64,000 nucleotides of DNA from positions 1 to 64,000 of the forward strand of contig DASYHQ010000008.1 in assembly GCA_035998445.1 (NCBI GenBank), written 5' to 3'. How positions within the stretch are numbered: the stretch's first letter is position 1; every line of letters begins with the position of its first letter. Made by a program: the position numbers and the translations under genes. This document shows, in pieces, positions 33,027-42,186 of the stretch. This DNA is from Tepidisphaeraceae bacterium. GTDB lineage: Bacteria; Planctomycetota; Phycisphaerae; Tepidisphaerales; Tepidisphaeraceae. Below the pieces are notes generated by a model, which was not told the origin of the DNA, did no database searches, and saw only the letters and a program-made list of their open reading frames with translations.

Positions 33027-34696
33027 CGTACCGCCCCACCGGCGGCCGGTGGCGAGGCAGCCTCGGTCGCCGGTGCTTCGGGTGACGGTAGCGCGCGTGC
33101 CGGGTTCTTCCACTGAATCGGGTGCAGCACCCAGCCGGTCGTTTCGGGGTCGCCAACCGTGGCGATTGGGGGGGCCAGTTGAAGTTGCGTGCTGTTCAAC
33201 CAGGGCGCGACCGTCTCGTCGGCCGGGTTCAGCACGTAGGCGCGGTCGACGTCGGCCAGTAACTGCAGCGACGGCGCGTCGATCAAGCCAACGCCGGTCA
33301 CGTTGCGCTCGCTGTAGAAGGTGAGGATGCGCTCCGTCTTGTACGGCGACACGATCCACGCGTTGTCCGGCAATCGGTCGTGCAGCACCCGCCCGATCTC
33401 CGGCCAATGGACGTACCGCCCATCGCGATACTTCACCAGGAACGGCCGTTGATGCTGATCGTAAATCCAGCGGACGATCTTGGCGAAGTTCGTGCCCGAC
33501 CCCAGCAGGAACAGCGCCACGAACGCGATGCGCCCCCAGTTGCCCGGCAGACGCTTCTCGACGTACACCAGAAACCGCCACCAGCCGTAGACCGTGAGCG
33601 GCAGCACGGGCAGGAAGTATCGGTCAAGCGGCAGCACGGCCAGCATCATCAGCACCATGAACAGGTACAGCAGGCCCCAGATGAAGCGATAGCGGAACAG
33701 CGACAGCCCGATGCCGATCGCGACGATGCTGCCGATCACGTTGAAGCTGAAGCGAACGCCACCGATAGTGAAGAAGCCCAGGTCCAGCCCGAACATCGCC
33801 TCTGACGCCGCCGGGTCGAACAGGCCGGGCAGGTTGACGGTCAGCATTCGGTTCAGGAACTCATCGGTGCGATCGCGCGCGACTTCCAGCAGCGCTTGTT
33901 CGTATTGGCCGAAGGTCGAGGTGCTTTGCACGCGGCGCGGGTCGAGTCGGAGGAAGCCGATCATGATGGCCGCCACCAGCACGATGCCCGCCAGCGCCCA
34001 GCGGGCACGGCCCATGAACATCAGGCGCACCGTCGCGAAGAACGCCGCCCCCACCAGCGCCCACATCGTCGGGCGCATCACCACCGCCAGCGCCAATCCC
34101 GCCAGCAGCAACAACCAGTCGTGCCAGCGCGGGCCGGCGCGCCGCGGCGCATCGACATCGTCATCAGCGCGTGCCCGGCTGTGATAGACGATGGCCTCGA
34201 AGCCGCACAGGAACGCCAGCACGCCGAGGAGGAACGGCATGTCCGACCGCAGCTCAAAGCTGTAGCGGTAGAACATCCGGCTGACCGCCAGCCCCAGCGT
34301 GATGAAGACCGCGGTCGGCCGGCCTGCGTGCAGCAGGAACAGGCGGTAGCACAGCGCCAGGCAGGCCAGCCCGGTCAGCAGCATGATCACGTGCCCCACC
34401 ACGATCGCGTGCTGCGGCGCCACCGTGTACACGCCCGCCCACAGCCAGGGTAGCCCCGGGTAGGCAAGGTGGTGCGGCTCGCCGTGGTAGGTGTAGCCGT
34501 TGCCCTCGGCGAGGTTACGCCCGATGGAAAGGTACAGCGCCGCGTCCGGCTCCGGCCGCCACTGGCCGTTGAAGCCCATCAGGTAGAGCAGCAGGATCGC
34601 GATGAAGATCGGCTTACGATATGCGTCGGCCAACGACAGCAACCGATCGGACCATGCGACGCGCGGGGAAAGCTCAGGAGAGATTGTCGTGGCCAT
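33023..34696 (-). CDS. ArnT/PMT-like membrane glycosyltransferase (GT39/GT83 type)
   Basis: 557 residues from the ATG at 34696. About ten membrane helices. The first periplasmic loop has the expected acidic motif in WRPEPDAALYLSIGRNLAEG; HHLAYPGLPWLWAGVY and YSFELRSDMPFLLGVLAFL are typical of the family. These enzymes use polyprenyl-phosphate sugars on the periplasmic side. The C-terminal part is a soluble domain (PYKTERILTFYSERNVTGVG). Coupled by 4-base overlap to the GT2 gene. Confidence 0.85.
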   Translation of the reverse strand: MATTISPELSPRVAWSDRLLSLADAYRKPIFIAILLLYLMGFNGQWRPEPDAALYLSIGRNLAEGNGYTYHGEPHHLAYPGLPWLWAGVYTVAPQHAIVVGHVIMLLTGLACLALCYRLFLLHAGRPTAVFITLGLAVSRMFYRYSFELRSDMPFLLGVLAFLCGFEAIVYHSRARADDDVDAPRRAGPRWHDWLLLLAGLALAVVMRPTMWALVGAAFFATVRLMFMGRARWALAGIVLVAAIMIGFLRLDPRRVQSTSTFGQYEQALLEVARDRTDEFLNRMLTVNLPGLFDPAASEAMFGLDLGFFTIGGVRFSFNVIGSIVAIGIGLSLFRYRFIWGLLYLFMVLMMLAVLPLDRYFLPVLPLTVYGWWRFLVYVEKRLPGNWGRIAFVALFLLGSGTNFAKIVRWIYDQHQRPFLVKYRDGRYVHWPEIGRVLHDRLPDNAWIVSPYKTERILTFYSERNVTGVGLIDAPSLQLLADVDRAYVLNPADETVAPWLNSTQLQLAPPIATVGDPETTGWVLHPIQWKNPARALPSPEAPATEAASPPAAGGAVR

Positions 34697-35342
34697 CAAT
34701 TTCGATCCGCTCGTTCGTCACTGCCAGAACCCGCGAGTATAGAGCGGGACCGACGCCCGGCAACTCTGTGGTGGGATCGGGAGGGTCGCCGCACGGGAAG
34801 ATTGACCGGTTCGCGTGCGGCAACGGCAGAAGTGGGAACCGTGGAGACGCGGAGAGCGCGGAGACAGAGGGAGAAGAGGAAAGGCACTTGTCCGCTCGTT
34901 CCGATCGTGGTGCTTACGCAATACGGCCGCAAGTCATCATCTTGAGGGCGCTGAAGAGGATGCGCAGGTGCGCTCTGGTCGTGGCATGGGCGTCTCGCCC
35001 ATGCGTGTGGACTGGAACAAGCGATGTGATTGGTTGGCTGTTGCGCTGACCAAGTCTTGGAACGGACTCGAATCGTCCGGCGTTATGACATGCATGGGCG
35101 AGACGCCCATGCCACGGCCGGAGCGGACGCGACCACATTTGTGCTTCAGTACTATGTGCAAGACGAAGAGATCCTTCGGAGTACCTCAGGATGACCGATT
35201 GGGCTGATGGTGCGTCGAAGCCGTGGTTCCAAAAGGAAGCGCTTACTGCTTTCGTCTCCTTCTGTCTCCTCGTCCTCCGCGTCCTCCGCGGTTAGTTTTT
35301 CCCGGTCGAGGTCCGGCAAGGCAATCCCACGGCACGACATCA
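34697..35342. other. Repeat-rich intergenic region
   Basis: About 640 bases between a minus-strand start and a minus-strand stop. It holds the palindromic pair at 34981-35115, a GAGACGCGGAGAGCGCGGAG purine stretch near 34842, the phrase ATCCTTCGGAGTACCTCAGG at 35171 (nearly repeated near 47312), and a pyrimidine-rich CTCCGCGTCCTCCGCGGTTA near 35277. No gene is supported. Confidence 0.6.
34981..35115. repeat. Paired palindromes of the CATGGGC family
   Basis: Left unit GTGGCATGGGCGTCTCGCCC and right unit GGGCGAGACGCCCATGCCAC are exact mirror images about 90 bases apart. The left unit is shared with 29301-29435, so the family is dispersed. Confidence 0.75.
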
Positions 35343-37376
35343 TCACGTCGCCGCCAGCGCCAGCTCGGCTTTTACTTCGTCCTGGCGCGTGCCGAACTGC
35401 TGGCGGACCAGCTTGGCGTAGAGGCCGCCCTTTTCGATCAGTTCGCGGTGGTTGCCGACTTCGACGATCTGACCGGCCTCGATGACGAGGATGCGGTCGG
35501 CGTTGCGGATCGTGCTGAGGCGGTGGGCGATGATGAAGCAGGTGCGGCCCTGCATGAGCTGGTCGAGCGCGCTCTGCACGAGCGATTCACTCTCAGTGTC
35601 GAGGGCGCTCGTCGCTTCGTCCAGGATGAGGATGCGCGGGTCCTTCAGGATCGCGCGGGCGATCGACAGACGCTGACGCTGGCCACCGGACAGATTCACG
35701 CCGCGTTCACCGAGTGGGGTCTGGTAGGTCTTGGGCAGACGCGAGATGAACTCGTGCGCGTTGGCGGCCTTGGCGGCTTCGATCACCTCGTCGTCGGTGG
35801 CGTCGGGCTTGCCGTAGGCGAGGTTGTCGCGAATGGTGCCGGAGAAGACGAACGAGTCCTGCTGCACAATGCCGATCGCCTGGCGCAGCGGGCGCAGGCT
35901 GTAGTCGCGCACGTCGATGCCGTCGATGACGATGCGGCCGTCGGTGACGTCGTACAAACGCGGGATGAGCGAGACGATCGTGCTCTTGCCCGACCCGCTC
36001 GGGCCCACCAGGGCCACGCGCTCGCCGGCGCTGACGTTGAACGAGAGGTTGTCCAGCACGTAGCGCCGGGTGGCGTCGCCCTCGTTGCAACCGGCCCCAC
36101 CCGCTTGGCGGGCGGTGGGTTCGTCGAGTTGGGCGCGGGATTCCTCGCTGTCGTCGTGGTAGCAGAAGCGCACGTTCTCGAAGGCCACGACGCCCTTGGT
36201 GGGGCTCGTCTGCACGCTGCCGGGCCGGTCGGCGATCTTGGGCGTGATGTCGAACACGCGGTAGACGCGGTCGAGGGCTGCCATGCTGGTCTGGTAGACG
36301 ACGTTCAGCTCGGCGAAGCGGCGCACGGGGCCGTACATAATGCCCAGCCAACCCAAGAAGCGCGTCACGTCGCCGGCGGTTAGCGGTGGGTTGCCGTACA
36401 GCGTGAGGTAGCCGCCGTAGCCGATGACGATCATCGTGCCGCAGTGGACCAGCCCCTCGCTAATGGCGCCAACCATGTGGGCGATCTTGCTCTGCCGCAC
36501 CACGCGGCCGTAATGCTCCTCGGTGTCCAGATCGAACGCGCGCTTCTCGCGATCCTCGGCGGCGTGCGTCTTCACCAGCGCGATGCCGCTGAGCCGCTCC
36601 TGCACGTTGCCCGACAGCTTGCTGATCTGCACCTGCACGCGGTCGCTGGCCTCGCGCACGTGGCGGTCGAAGACCTTGAACGTGATCGCGTAGAACGGCA
36701 GGATTGCCAGGCACGCCAGCGTGAGTTGCCACGACACGCTGAACAGCAGCACGACGGCAATCAGCGTTTGAACGAAATCCATGCAGACGACGATCACGCC
36801 ACCGTTGATGATCTGCCCGGCCTGCTGAATGTCGTTGATCAACCGGCTGACGATGCTGCCGGTGCGCTCGCGCGAGTAGAAGTGCAGCGAGAGCCGCTGC
36901 AGGTGGTCGAACAAGTCGCGGCGGGTATCGGTGATGATGCGGTTACCGAGCTTAACCGTGTAGTGCCCGCGGCAGTACGTGATGATCGCGAACATCAGCG
37001 CGGTGCCGAGGCCGATGCCCACCAGCACGGTGAGCCATTCCAACCGTTCCTCCCGCGGCGGCGCGTTCTCACCGCGCACGCCGGGCACGATCACCTCGTC
37101 GATCGCACTACCGATGAGCCATGGGATCACGAACGTCAACGAGATGTTGACGAGCCCGGCGATCACGGTCAGCGCTAGCAGTCCGCGGTGGTGCGTCGCC
37201 TGGCGTAACAGCCGGCGGAAGGATTTGTCGCGCAGCAACCCCATGAGGTACTCCAGCGCGGATGTTAGTAACGCCGGGAAGCGGTGACTGCGCCGGAAAT
37301 CGGGTTTGCCCCAACTTTCGTGCAATCCTAACGTCGGCAGCGTCGAACCGGTGGCGGTGTTGGGCGTCAGGCTCAT
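35343..37376 (-). CDS. MsbA-like ABC exporter, fused membrane and ATPase domains
   Basis: 677 residues as written; MGLLRDKSFRRLL (37244) may be the true start. Six-helix ABC membrane domain (about 60-360), then an ATPase domain with Walker A GPSGSGKSTIVSLI, Q-loop IVQQDSFVF, signature NLSGGQRQRLSIAR, Walker B ILILDEATSALD, and H-loop IIAHRLSTI. Likely exports lipid or drug substrates as a homodimer. A charged 30-residue insertion (DDSEESRAQLDEPTARQ and on) lies just before the ATPase core, in the beta hairpin after FENVRFCYH. Confidence 0.93.
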   Translation of the reverse strand: MSLTPNTATGSTLPTLGLHESWGKPDFRRSHRFPALLTSALEYLMGLLRDKSFRRLLRQATHHRGLLALTVIAGLVNISLTFVIPWLIGSAIDEVIVPGVRGENAPPREERLEWLTVLVGIGLGTALMFAIITYCRGHYTVKLGNRIITDTRRDLFDHLQRLSLHFYSRERTGSIVSRLINDIQQAGQIINGGVIVVCMDFVQTLIAVVLLFSVSWQLTLACLAILPFYAITFKVFDRHVREASDRVQVQISKLSGNVQERLSGIALVKTHAAEDREKRAFDLDTEEHYGRVVRQSKIAHMVGAISEGLVHCGTMIVIGYGGYLTLYGNPPLTAGDVTRFLGWLGIMYGPVRRFAELNVVYQTSMAALDRVYRVFDITPKIADRPGSVQTSPTKGVVAFENVRFCYHDDSEESRAQLDEPTARQAGGAGCNEGDATRRYVLDNLSFNVSAGERVALVGPSGSGKSTIVSLIPRLYDVTDGRIVIDGIDVRDYSLRPLRQAIGIVQQDSFVFSGTIRDNLAYGKPDATDDEVIEAAKAANAHEFISRLPKTYQTPLGERGVNLSGGQRQRLSIARAILKDPRILILDEATSALDTESESLVQSALDQLMQGRTCFIIAHRLSTIRNADRILVIEAGQIVEVGNHRELIEKGGLYAKLVRQQFGTRQDEVKAELALAAT

Positions 37377-37522
37377 GGAAGTCGGGCAGAAGGTGCGGAG
37401 TGCGGTGGTGATGGTCAGGTCAGACCTGCCGGGCCCGGCCCAGGGTTGGGCTCGCGTAGAACGATGGTCTACCTAACGGCGATTCCGCCGTCGTTCATCA
37501 GACACGGGGACACACACTTTGG

Positions 37523-37909
37523 TTAGGAGGCTGACGACGTGGGAGCTTCGAGGTTACGATGGACGACGCCCAGCAGGTGCTCCGGCGAGAATGCGGCCTT
37601 CAGCAGGTAGTCCTTCACGCCCAATTCTTGTGCCCGCTGCATGGTGTGTTCGTCGGACACGCCCGTGAGCATGACGACCGGCACGTCGCGGAATTTGCGT
37701 TCCTCTCGGAACAGCATCAGGAACGTCAGCCCGTCGAGCTGCGGGATCATGACGTCCAGCAGCACCAGGTCCGGCCGATGGTGACGCGCAGCGGCAAGTG
37801 CCTCCCAGGCGTTGGCAGCACCGGCGACCTCGTACCCCTCGAGCTTTAACAGCTTCATGAGTGGCTTGCGCGCTTCAATCTGATCTTCTACCACAAGAAT
37901 CGTTGACAT
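37523..37909 (-). CDS. Stand-alone receiver-domain response regulator
   Basis: 128 residues from MSTILVVEDQIEARKPLMKL. Acidic pocket VVEDQ, phospho-acceptor Asp in LVLLDVMIP, Thr in VVMLTGVSDE, Lys in DYLLKAAFSPEHL. There is no output domain, so it is CheY/Spo0F-like. The longer frame to 38017 has no support. No kinase gene is adjacent. Confidence 0.9.
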   Translation of the reverse strand: MSTILVVEDQIEARKPLMKLLKLEGYEVAGAANAWEALAAARHHRPDLVLLDVMIPQLDGLTFLMLFREERKFRDVPVVMLTGVSDEHTMQRAQELGVKDYLLKAAFSPEHLLGVVHRNLEAPTSSAS

Positions 37910-38278
37910 CCGGCAGTCACTATCGCGTGACTGCAAAAATCGCGATAGAGGGAAAATCTCAAAATGATCTAGTGGGTAAAGGAATTGGTGGAGACGAAGG
38001 GTTGCCCAGACTAACAAAGAGTGTTCAAAGGACCTGCCGAAACGTTGTCATCCTGATTGTGTGCAGGGATGTGACAGCAACTCTCTTATGGACCCATGGG
38101 AGAAGTTCGGTGAGGGCGATTTCAAATTGTTAGCGATTAAGAACGAAAAATGCACCCTCACCTAGCCTCTCCCGGAGTACCGGGAGAGGGACCGGAGCGA
38201 CGTCGTCTGACTGAGTAAACACCGTCTCAGGGTGACGCAGTGTGCAGAAATTAATGCCTTGAAATGATGCGAGGAAAA
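37910..38278. other. Intergenic region with a short hairpin repeat
   Basis: About 370 bases. CCTCTCCCGGAGTACCGGGA near 38167 forms a small hairpin of a type also present near 10866 (CCTCTCCCGACGTACCGGGA). No gene is supported; the 37861-38133 frame is not protein-like. Confidence 0.5.
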
Positions 38279-39802
38279 TCAGCGCTGCGCCGGTGCCGGA
38301 TTCGATTGCGCAGGCACGGGGTCGACATTAAGCGACACGATCTGGTTCTCGGGCAGATGCAGTTGGCCCGACTGTCGCAACAGGCTGAGGTAGAGGAACT
38401 TGCGTTCGTATTCAGCACTAGCCAGTTGCAGCTCTGCGGACAACACCTGATCCTGTGCGGTCAGACGTTCCAGGTTGGTGGCAAGGCCCGCACGGTACGA
38501 CTCGTCCGCTTGGCGCAGCGCTTCCCGGGCTGCGGTGGCTTGGACGCGCAATTCGGCTAAACGGGCCAACGTCGACGTGAGGTTCTCCATCGCGATGCGC
38601 ACGTCGCTGTCGATCAGGCGGCGGAGTTGGTTCTCGCTGAATACCGCCTGGCGATACCGGCTCCACGCGGTGCGCACGTCGGCATGAATGAGGCCGGCGG
38701 TGAAGATGGGGATATCCAGGCTGAGCAGGCCGTTCCAGTCGCTGTCGGTGGGCGTGCTGTCGCGGGTCAGGAAGTAGTTCACGTTGAGGTTGAGCGACGG
38801 GTAGTACTGGTTGAACGCCCCGGCAACCTCCTGCCGCGCCGCCCGAACCGCGGCCTGAGCGGCCGAGAAATCGCGACGTGCGGCCAGCGCGCTGCGCAGC
38901 ACGGCTTCCAAAGCGGGCAAATCGATCGATGGGTCGAAACCGTCCGGCAGCGCCACCGAATGCACCGGTGCATCGATCAGGAACGCCAGCGTGCTGCGGC
39001 CGTTGATCACGTCGGCACGCGCCTGAAGTAGCTGCACCCGCGTCTGCGATGCCTGCGCTTGCGACTGCGCCACGTCCAACGGCCGGGCGAGCCCCGCACG
39101 CTGACGGCCTGTGGTGTCGCGCAGGCGCTCTTCCTGCACCTTCAGCGCATTCTCCAGTACGCGCACCGACTGCTCGCTGCGCAACACCTCGTAGTACACG
39201 CGGGCCACGTCCAGCAGCAGCGCCGCCTGCAGGTCCAGCAACAGGTCGCGTTGCTGCTCGGCCGTCGCGTTGGCCCGTCGGCGGTTTGCGACGTCGCGGA
39301 AGCTGTTGAACAGGTTCCAACTGCCGGTGACCGGCACGTCAAACCGCTCGTTCCGCTGGCCGCTGCCCCCGGAGACGACGATCGTGCCGCTCCCACCACC
39401 CGTGCCGCCACCGGTCACGATGGTGCTGCCACCGGCACCACTGACCTTGTCTTGGAAAAAGTAGGTTGGCGCCAGCGAGATCGTCGGGAAGAACGCCGCC
39501 GCGGCGCGGTCCTTATCGATCAGGGACTGCAGGTAGTCCTCACCACTGATGGAGAGCTGTTCGTTGTTGGAATTGGCCAGCTGCAGCGCCCGCACGAGCG
39601 TCAACGGCTTGCCCTGCTCGTGAATCGGACGCGTCGTCGGCGCGCTGATCACGTCGCGGTAGATCGAGACTTCCTTCTCCTGGTCGACCGCGCAACCGGT
39701 GAGACCGGCCCCTCCCACCAGCAGCGCAATCGATGGCAGCAGCCGGTGCACCGGCAGGTTCGTTCGAGCAGAGTTCGATCCAACGTTAGCGGCCTGTGCC
39801 AT
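38279..39802 (-). CDS. TolC-family outer-membrane efflux lipoprotein
   Basis: 507 residues. Signal region ends in the lipobox GLTGC. Two homologous TolC/OEP repeats (about 70-280 and 290-490) with long helices, e.g. LLLDLQAALLLDVARVYYEV and LIDSDVRIAMENLTSTLARL. It forms the outer-membrane channel of a tripartite pump. It follows the TetR gene after 2 bases, so both are one transcript. A Gly/Ser-rich insert (GAGGSTIVTGGGTGGGSG) replaces the first loop. Confidence 0.92.
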   Translation of the reverse strand: MAQAANVGSNSARTNLPVHRLLPSIALLVGGAGLTGCAVDQEKEVSIYRDVISAPTTRPIHEQGKPLTLVRALQLANSNNEQLSISGEDYLQSLIDKDRAAAAFFPTISLAPTYFFQDKVSGAGGSTIVTGGGTGGGSGTIVVSGGSGQRNERFDVPVTGSWNLFNSFRDVANRRRANATAEQQRDLLLDLQAALLLDVARVYYEVLRSEQSVRVLENALKVQEERLRDTTGRQRAGLARPLDVAQSQAQASQTRVQLLQARADVINGRSTLAFLIDAPVHSVALPDGFDPSIDLPALEAVLRSALAARRDFSAAQAAVRAARQEVAGAFNQYYPSLNLNVNYFLTRDSTPTDSDWNGLLSLDIPIFTAGLIHADVRTAWSRYRQAVFSENQLRRLIDSDVRIAMENLTSTLARLAELRVQATAAREALRQADESYRAGLATNLERLTAQDQVLSAELQLASAEYERKFLYLSLLRQSGQLHLPENQIVSLNVDPVPAQSNPAPAQR

Positions 39803-39804
39803 GG

Positions 39805-40386
39805 TTATGGGTTCCTCTGGCAGATGCCACCGCGAAGCAGCGACATGATGTGGTCGACGACACCCTGCTGTGTGAGTTCCTTTGGTCCAAACAGCATCGC
39901 CGACCGCACGAAGCTGGGGATGTACGCCGCCGTCAGTTGCGGCTGCGCGTCGCAGAACTCCCCTTTCGCGTTGCCGTCGCGAATGACCTGTTCGATCAGC
40001 GTCGCCAGCTCGTGGCGCTTCTCGTCCCAGTCGGTTTCAGCCTTGCAGACGCCTTGGTTACGCATGAGCTCGAACATCGGTGGATGCTGGTACGCGAAGC
40101 GGGCCAACTCATTCACGAGCGTCTCGATGCGCACCATGGCGCCGCTTCCACTGTCAGAGAGCGGCCCGCGCAACCGCGCGACCATCTCGGCAAAGCCATC
40201 GTAGATGATCGAGAAGTAGAGGTCTTCTTTGCTGTCGAAGTAAACGTAGAGCGTCCCCTTGCCCACACCGGCGGCGGCGGCGACGTCGTCCAGGCGCACC
40301 TTGTGGAAGGGCTCGCTGGCGAACAGCTCGGCCGCGACGGCGGTGATGTGTTTTCGCTTGTTGTCGTCCCGCAGTCGCATTCGCAA
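39805..40386 (-). CDS. TetR-family transcriptional repressor
   Basis: 193 residues. N-terminal HTH: HITAVAAELFASEPFHKVRL, DDVAAAAGVGKGTLYVYFDS and KEDLYF, a canonical TetR DNA-binding domain; the helical C-terminal domain binds an unknown ligand. It is the first gene of the TolC operon and divergent from the MFP gene, with a palindromic operator between, so it probably controls both. Confidence 0.93.
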   Translation of the reverse strand: MRMRLRDDNKRKHITAVAAELFASEPFHKVRLDDVAAAAGVGKGTLYVYFDSKEDLYFSIIYDGFAEMVARLRGPLSDSGSGAMVRIETLVNELARFAYQHPPMFELMRNQGVCKAETDWDEKRHELATLIEQVIRDGNAKGEFCDAQPQLTAAYIPSFVRSAMLFGPKELTQQGVVDHIMSLLRGGICQRNP

Positions 40387-40439
40387 ATCCCGTGTTGCCC
40401 GACGGATGAGAGGGTTCTATAGTCCGACAGACGAGTAAA

Positions 40440-40472
40440 ACTGACCGGTCGGTATTCTAGGTCGTTCGGTCA
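40440..40472. promoter_or_regulatory. Probable TetR operator between tetR and the MFP gene
   Basis: ACTGACCGGTCGGT at 40440-40453 is a 14-bp palindrome with a single mismatch; the outer halves TGACCG and CGGTCA (40442 and 40467) form a second, wider inverted repeat. The site lies in the divergent promoter region. Confidence 0.65.
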
Positions 40473-40515
40473 TCGCCAGCAACGCGAAAACACGGCAATC
40501 CCTGTGGAGAAACCC

Positions 40516-41832
40516 ATGTTCGACCATCAGCCTCGTTCCACTTTCGCCCGCTTGTCCGGCGCTGCCCGTGCCGTCGGTGTGGCGACCGCGACGCTCAGCC
40601 TCGCGCTCATTATAGGATGCGAAGAACCCGAGGCGCGGGGTGGACCGAAAAAGGCCGAGCCGATCCCGGTGAAGGTCGCCAAGGCTGAGGCCCGCACGGT
40701 AACGCGGAACGTCGAGATCACCGGCACGCTCTGGGGCGATCAGGACGTGACGATCAGCGCCAAGGTGCCCGGCCGCATCGCCGACATCTTCAAGGACGTC
40801 GGTGATCGCGTCACCGCCGACGAGCCGCTCGTGCAGATCGACAAGACCGACTACGAACTGGAACAGCGATCGAAGCAGATGGCCGTCAACGAGTTGCTGG
40901 CGCGGCTGGGGCTCGAAAAGATGCCCCCCCGCGACTTCAACCCCGTCGACGTGCCCACCGTGCGGCGAGCGAAGCTGCAAGCGGCGAACGCTGAGGCCCG
41001 CTATAACCGTGGCAAGCAACTGCACGATCAGGCGCAACCGCTCATCAGCGATCAGGACTTCGCCGACCTGCGCACCGCGTTCGACGTGGCGCAGAGCGGC
41101 TACGACGTGGAACTGCTGACGGCCCGCGCCCTGGTGAGCGAGGCGTACTCGCGGCAAGCCGAATTGGCGATCGCGACCCAGCGACTGACCGACACGACGC
41201 TCCGAGCGCCGGTGGTGGCCGTGCCGCGCTCGGCGCATGTACAGGCGACGACGAACCCGGCGAACGTGTCGTTCGGCGTGGCGAATCGGATGGTTTCGGT
41301 GGGTGAATACGTGCAGGCCGGCACGCCGCTGTACCGGTTGATCGCCGACGATCCGATCAAGCTGCGCGCCAGCGTGCCCGAGCGCTTCGTCGGTCAGATC
41401 AAGCCCGGCCAAGCGGTCACAATGCACGTCGAGGCTTACCCCAAGCAATTCACCGGCACGCTCTCGCGAATCAACCCGCAGATCGACCCGGCCAACCGCA
41501 CGTTCCAGATCGAGGCATTGTTCCACAACCCCGACCGTCAACTGCAACCCGGCGCGTTCGCCCGTGGCGCGATCGCGACGCACGAGCAAGAAGGCGTGAT
41601 CTTCGTCCCGCGCGACGCCGTCACTACCTTCGCCGGCGCCAGCAAGGTCTTTTCCGTCGCGGACGGTAAAGCCAAAGAACATCGCATACAAACCGCGCCT
41701 GGCAACGAGGGCGCGTTCGTCGAGCTGACGTCCGGCCTCACCGAACCGCTGGAAGTGATCGTTGGCGGCGTTGGCCGACTGGCCAACGACATGCCGGTGA
41801 CGGTCGCGCCGGCAACCCAGCCGGCGCAGTAA
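40516..41832 (+). CDS. Membrane-fusion (adaptor) lipoprotein of an RND-type efflux pump
   Basis: 438 residues from the ATG at 40516 with GGAG seven bases upstream. Lipobox LIIGC. Barrel-sandwich half-motifs VTISAKVPGRIADIFKDVGD and TTLRAPVV-like TDTTLRAPVVAV flank a helical hairpin; the beta-barrel (LRASVPERFVGQIKPGQAVT) and membrane-proximal domain follow. Divergent from tetR-tolC. No inner-membrane RND transporter follows, which is unusual; the pump must be encoded elsewhere or a different transporter is used. Confidence 0.92.
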   Translation: MFDHQPRSTFARLSGAARAVGVATATLSLALIIGCEEPEARGGPKKAEPIPVKVAKAEARTVTRNVEITGTLWGDQDVTISAKVPGRIADIFKDVGDRVTADEPLVQIDKTDYELEQRSKQMAVNELLARLGLEKMPPRDFNPVDVPTVRRAKLQAANAEARYNRGKQLHDQAQPLISDQDFADLRTAFDVAQSGYDVELLTARALVSEAYSRQAELAIATQRLTDTTLRAPVVAVPRSAHVQATTNPANVSFGVANRMVSVGEYVQAGTPLYRLIADDPIKLRASVPERFVGQIKPGQAVTMHVEAYPKQFTGTLSRINPQIDPANRTFQIEALFHNPDRQLQPGAFARGAIATHEQEGVIFVPRDAVTTFAGASKVFSVADGKAKEHRIQTAPGNEGAFVELTSGLTEPLEVIVGGVGRLANDMPVTVAPATQPAQ

Positions 41833-42186
41833 GCCCGGACAGCCGCCCGGGTTGTTGGGGCGATCAGTTACGAGGATCCGTTCGACTGTGACTCGATCCC
41901 GCGGCCTATCCAGACCCGCGGCAGCACGAGCCAAAGTCACAGTAGCGATAGCCAGAATCCGTCATCACCCCTACAGGACGCAAGTCCCGCACAACCGCTA
42001 CGCTTTTTCCATCTTCACGTTCAGGATCTTTTGACGTTTGCCTCCACACCCCTGCAGATTACCATCGGGTTCGGTTGAGCGATAAGTCGTCATTCTGGCA
42101 CGATTTATTGTGCTCTACGGCCGATGTTTTGCCCATGTGAACATGGGCATTATGTGTAACCTGTAACGAGCCGATATACTTCGTAA
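41833..42186. other. Intergenic region upstream of asnB
   Basis: About 350 bases with lower GC than its neighbours. GCCCATGTGAACATGGGC at 42131-42148 is an 8-bp palindrome with a 2-base loop, 38 bases before the asnB start, and may be an operator. A weak hairpin (CCCGG/CCGGG near 41835) follows the MFP gene. Confidence 0.55.
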
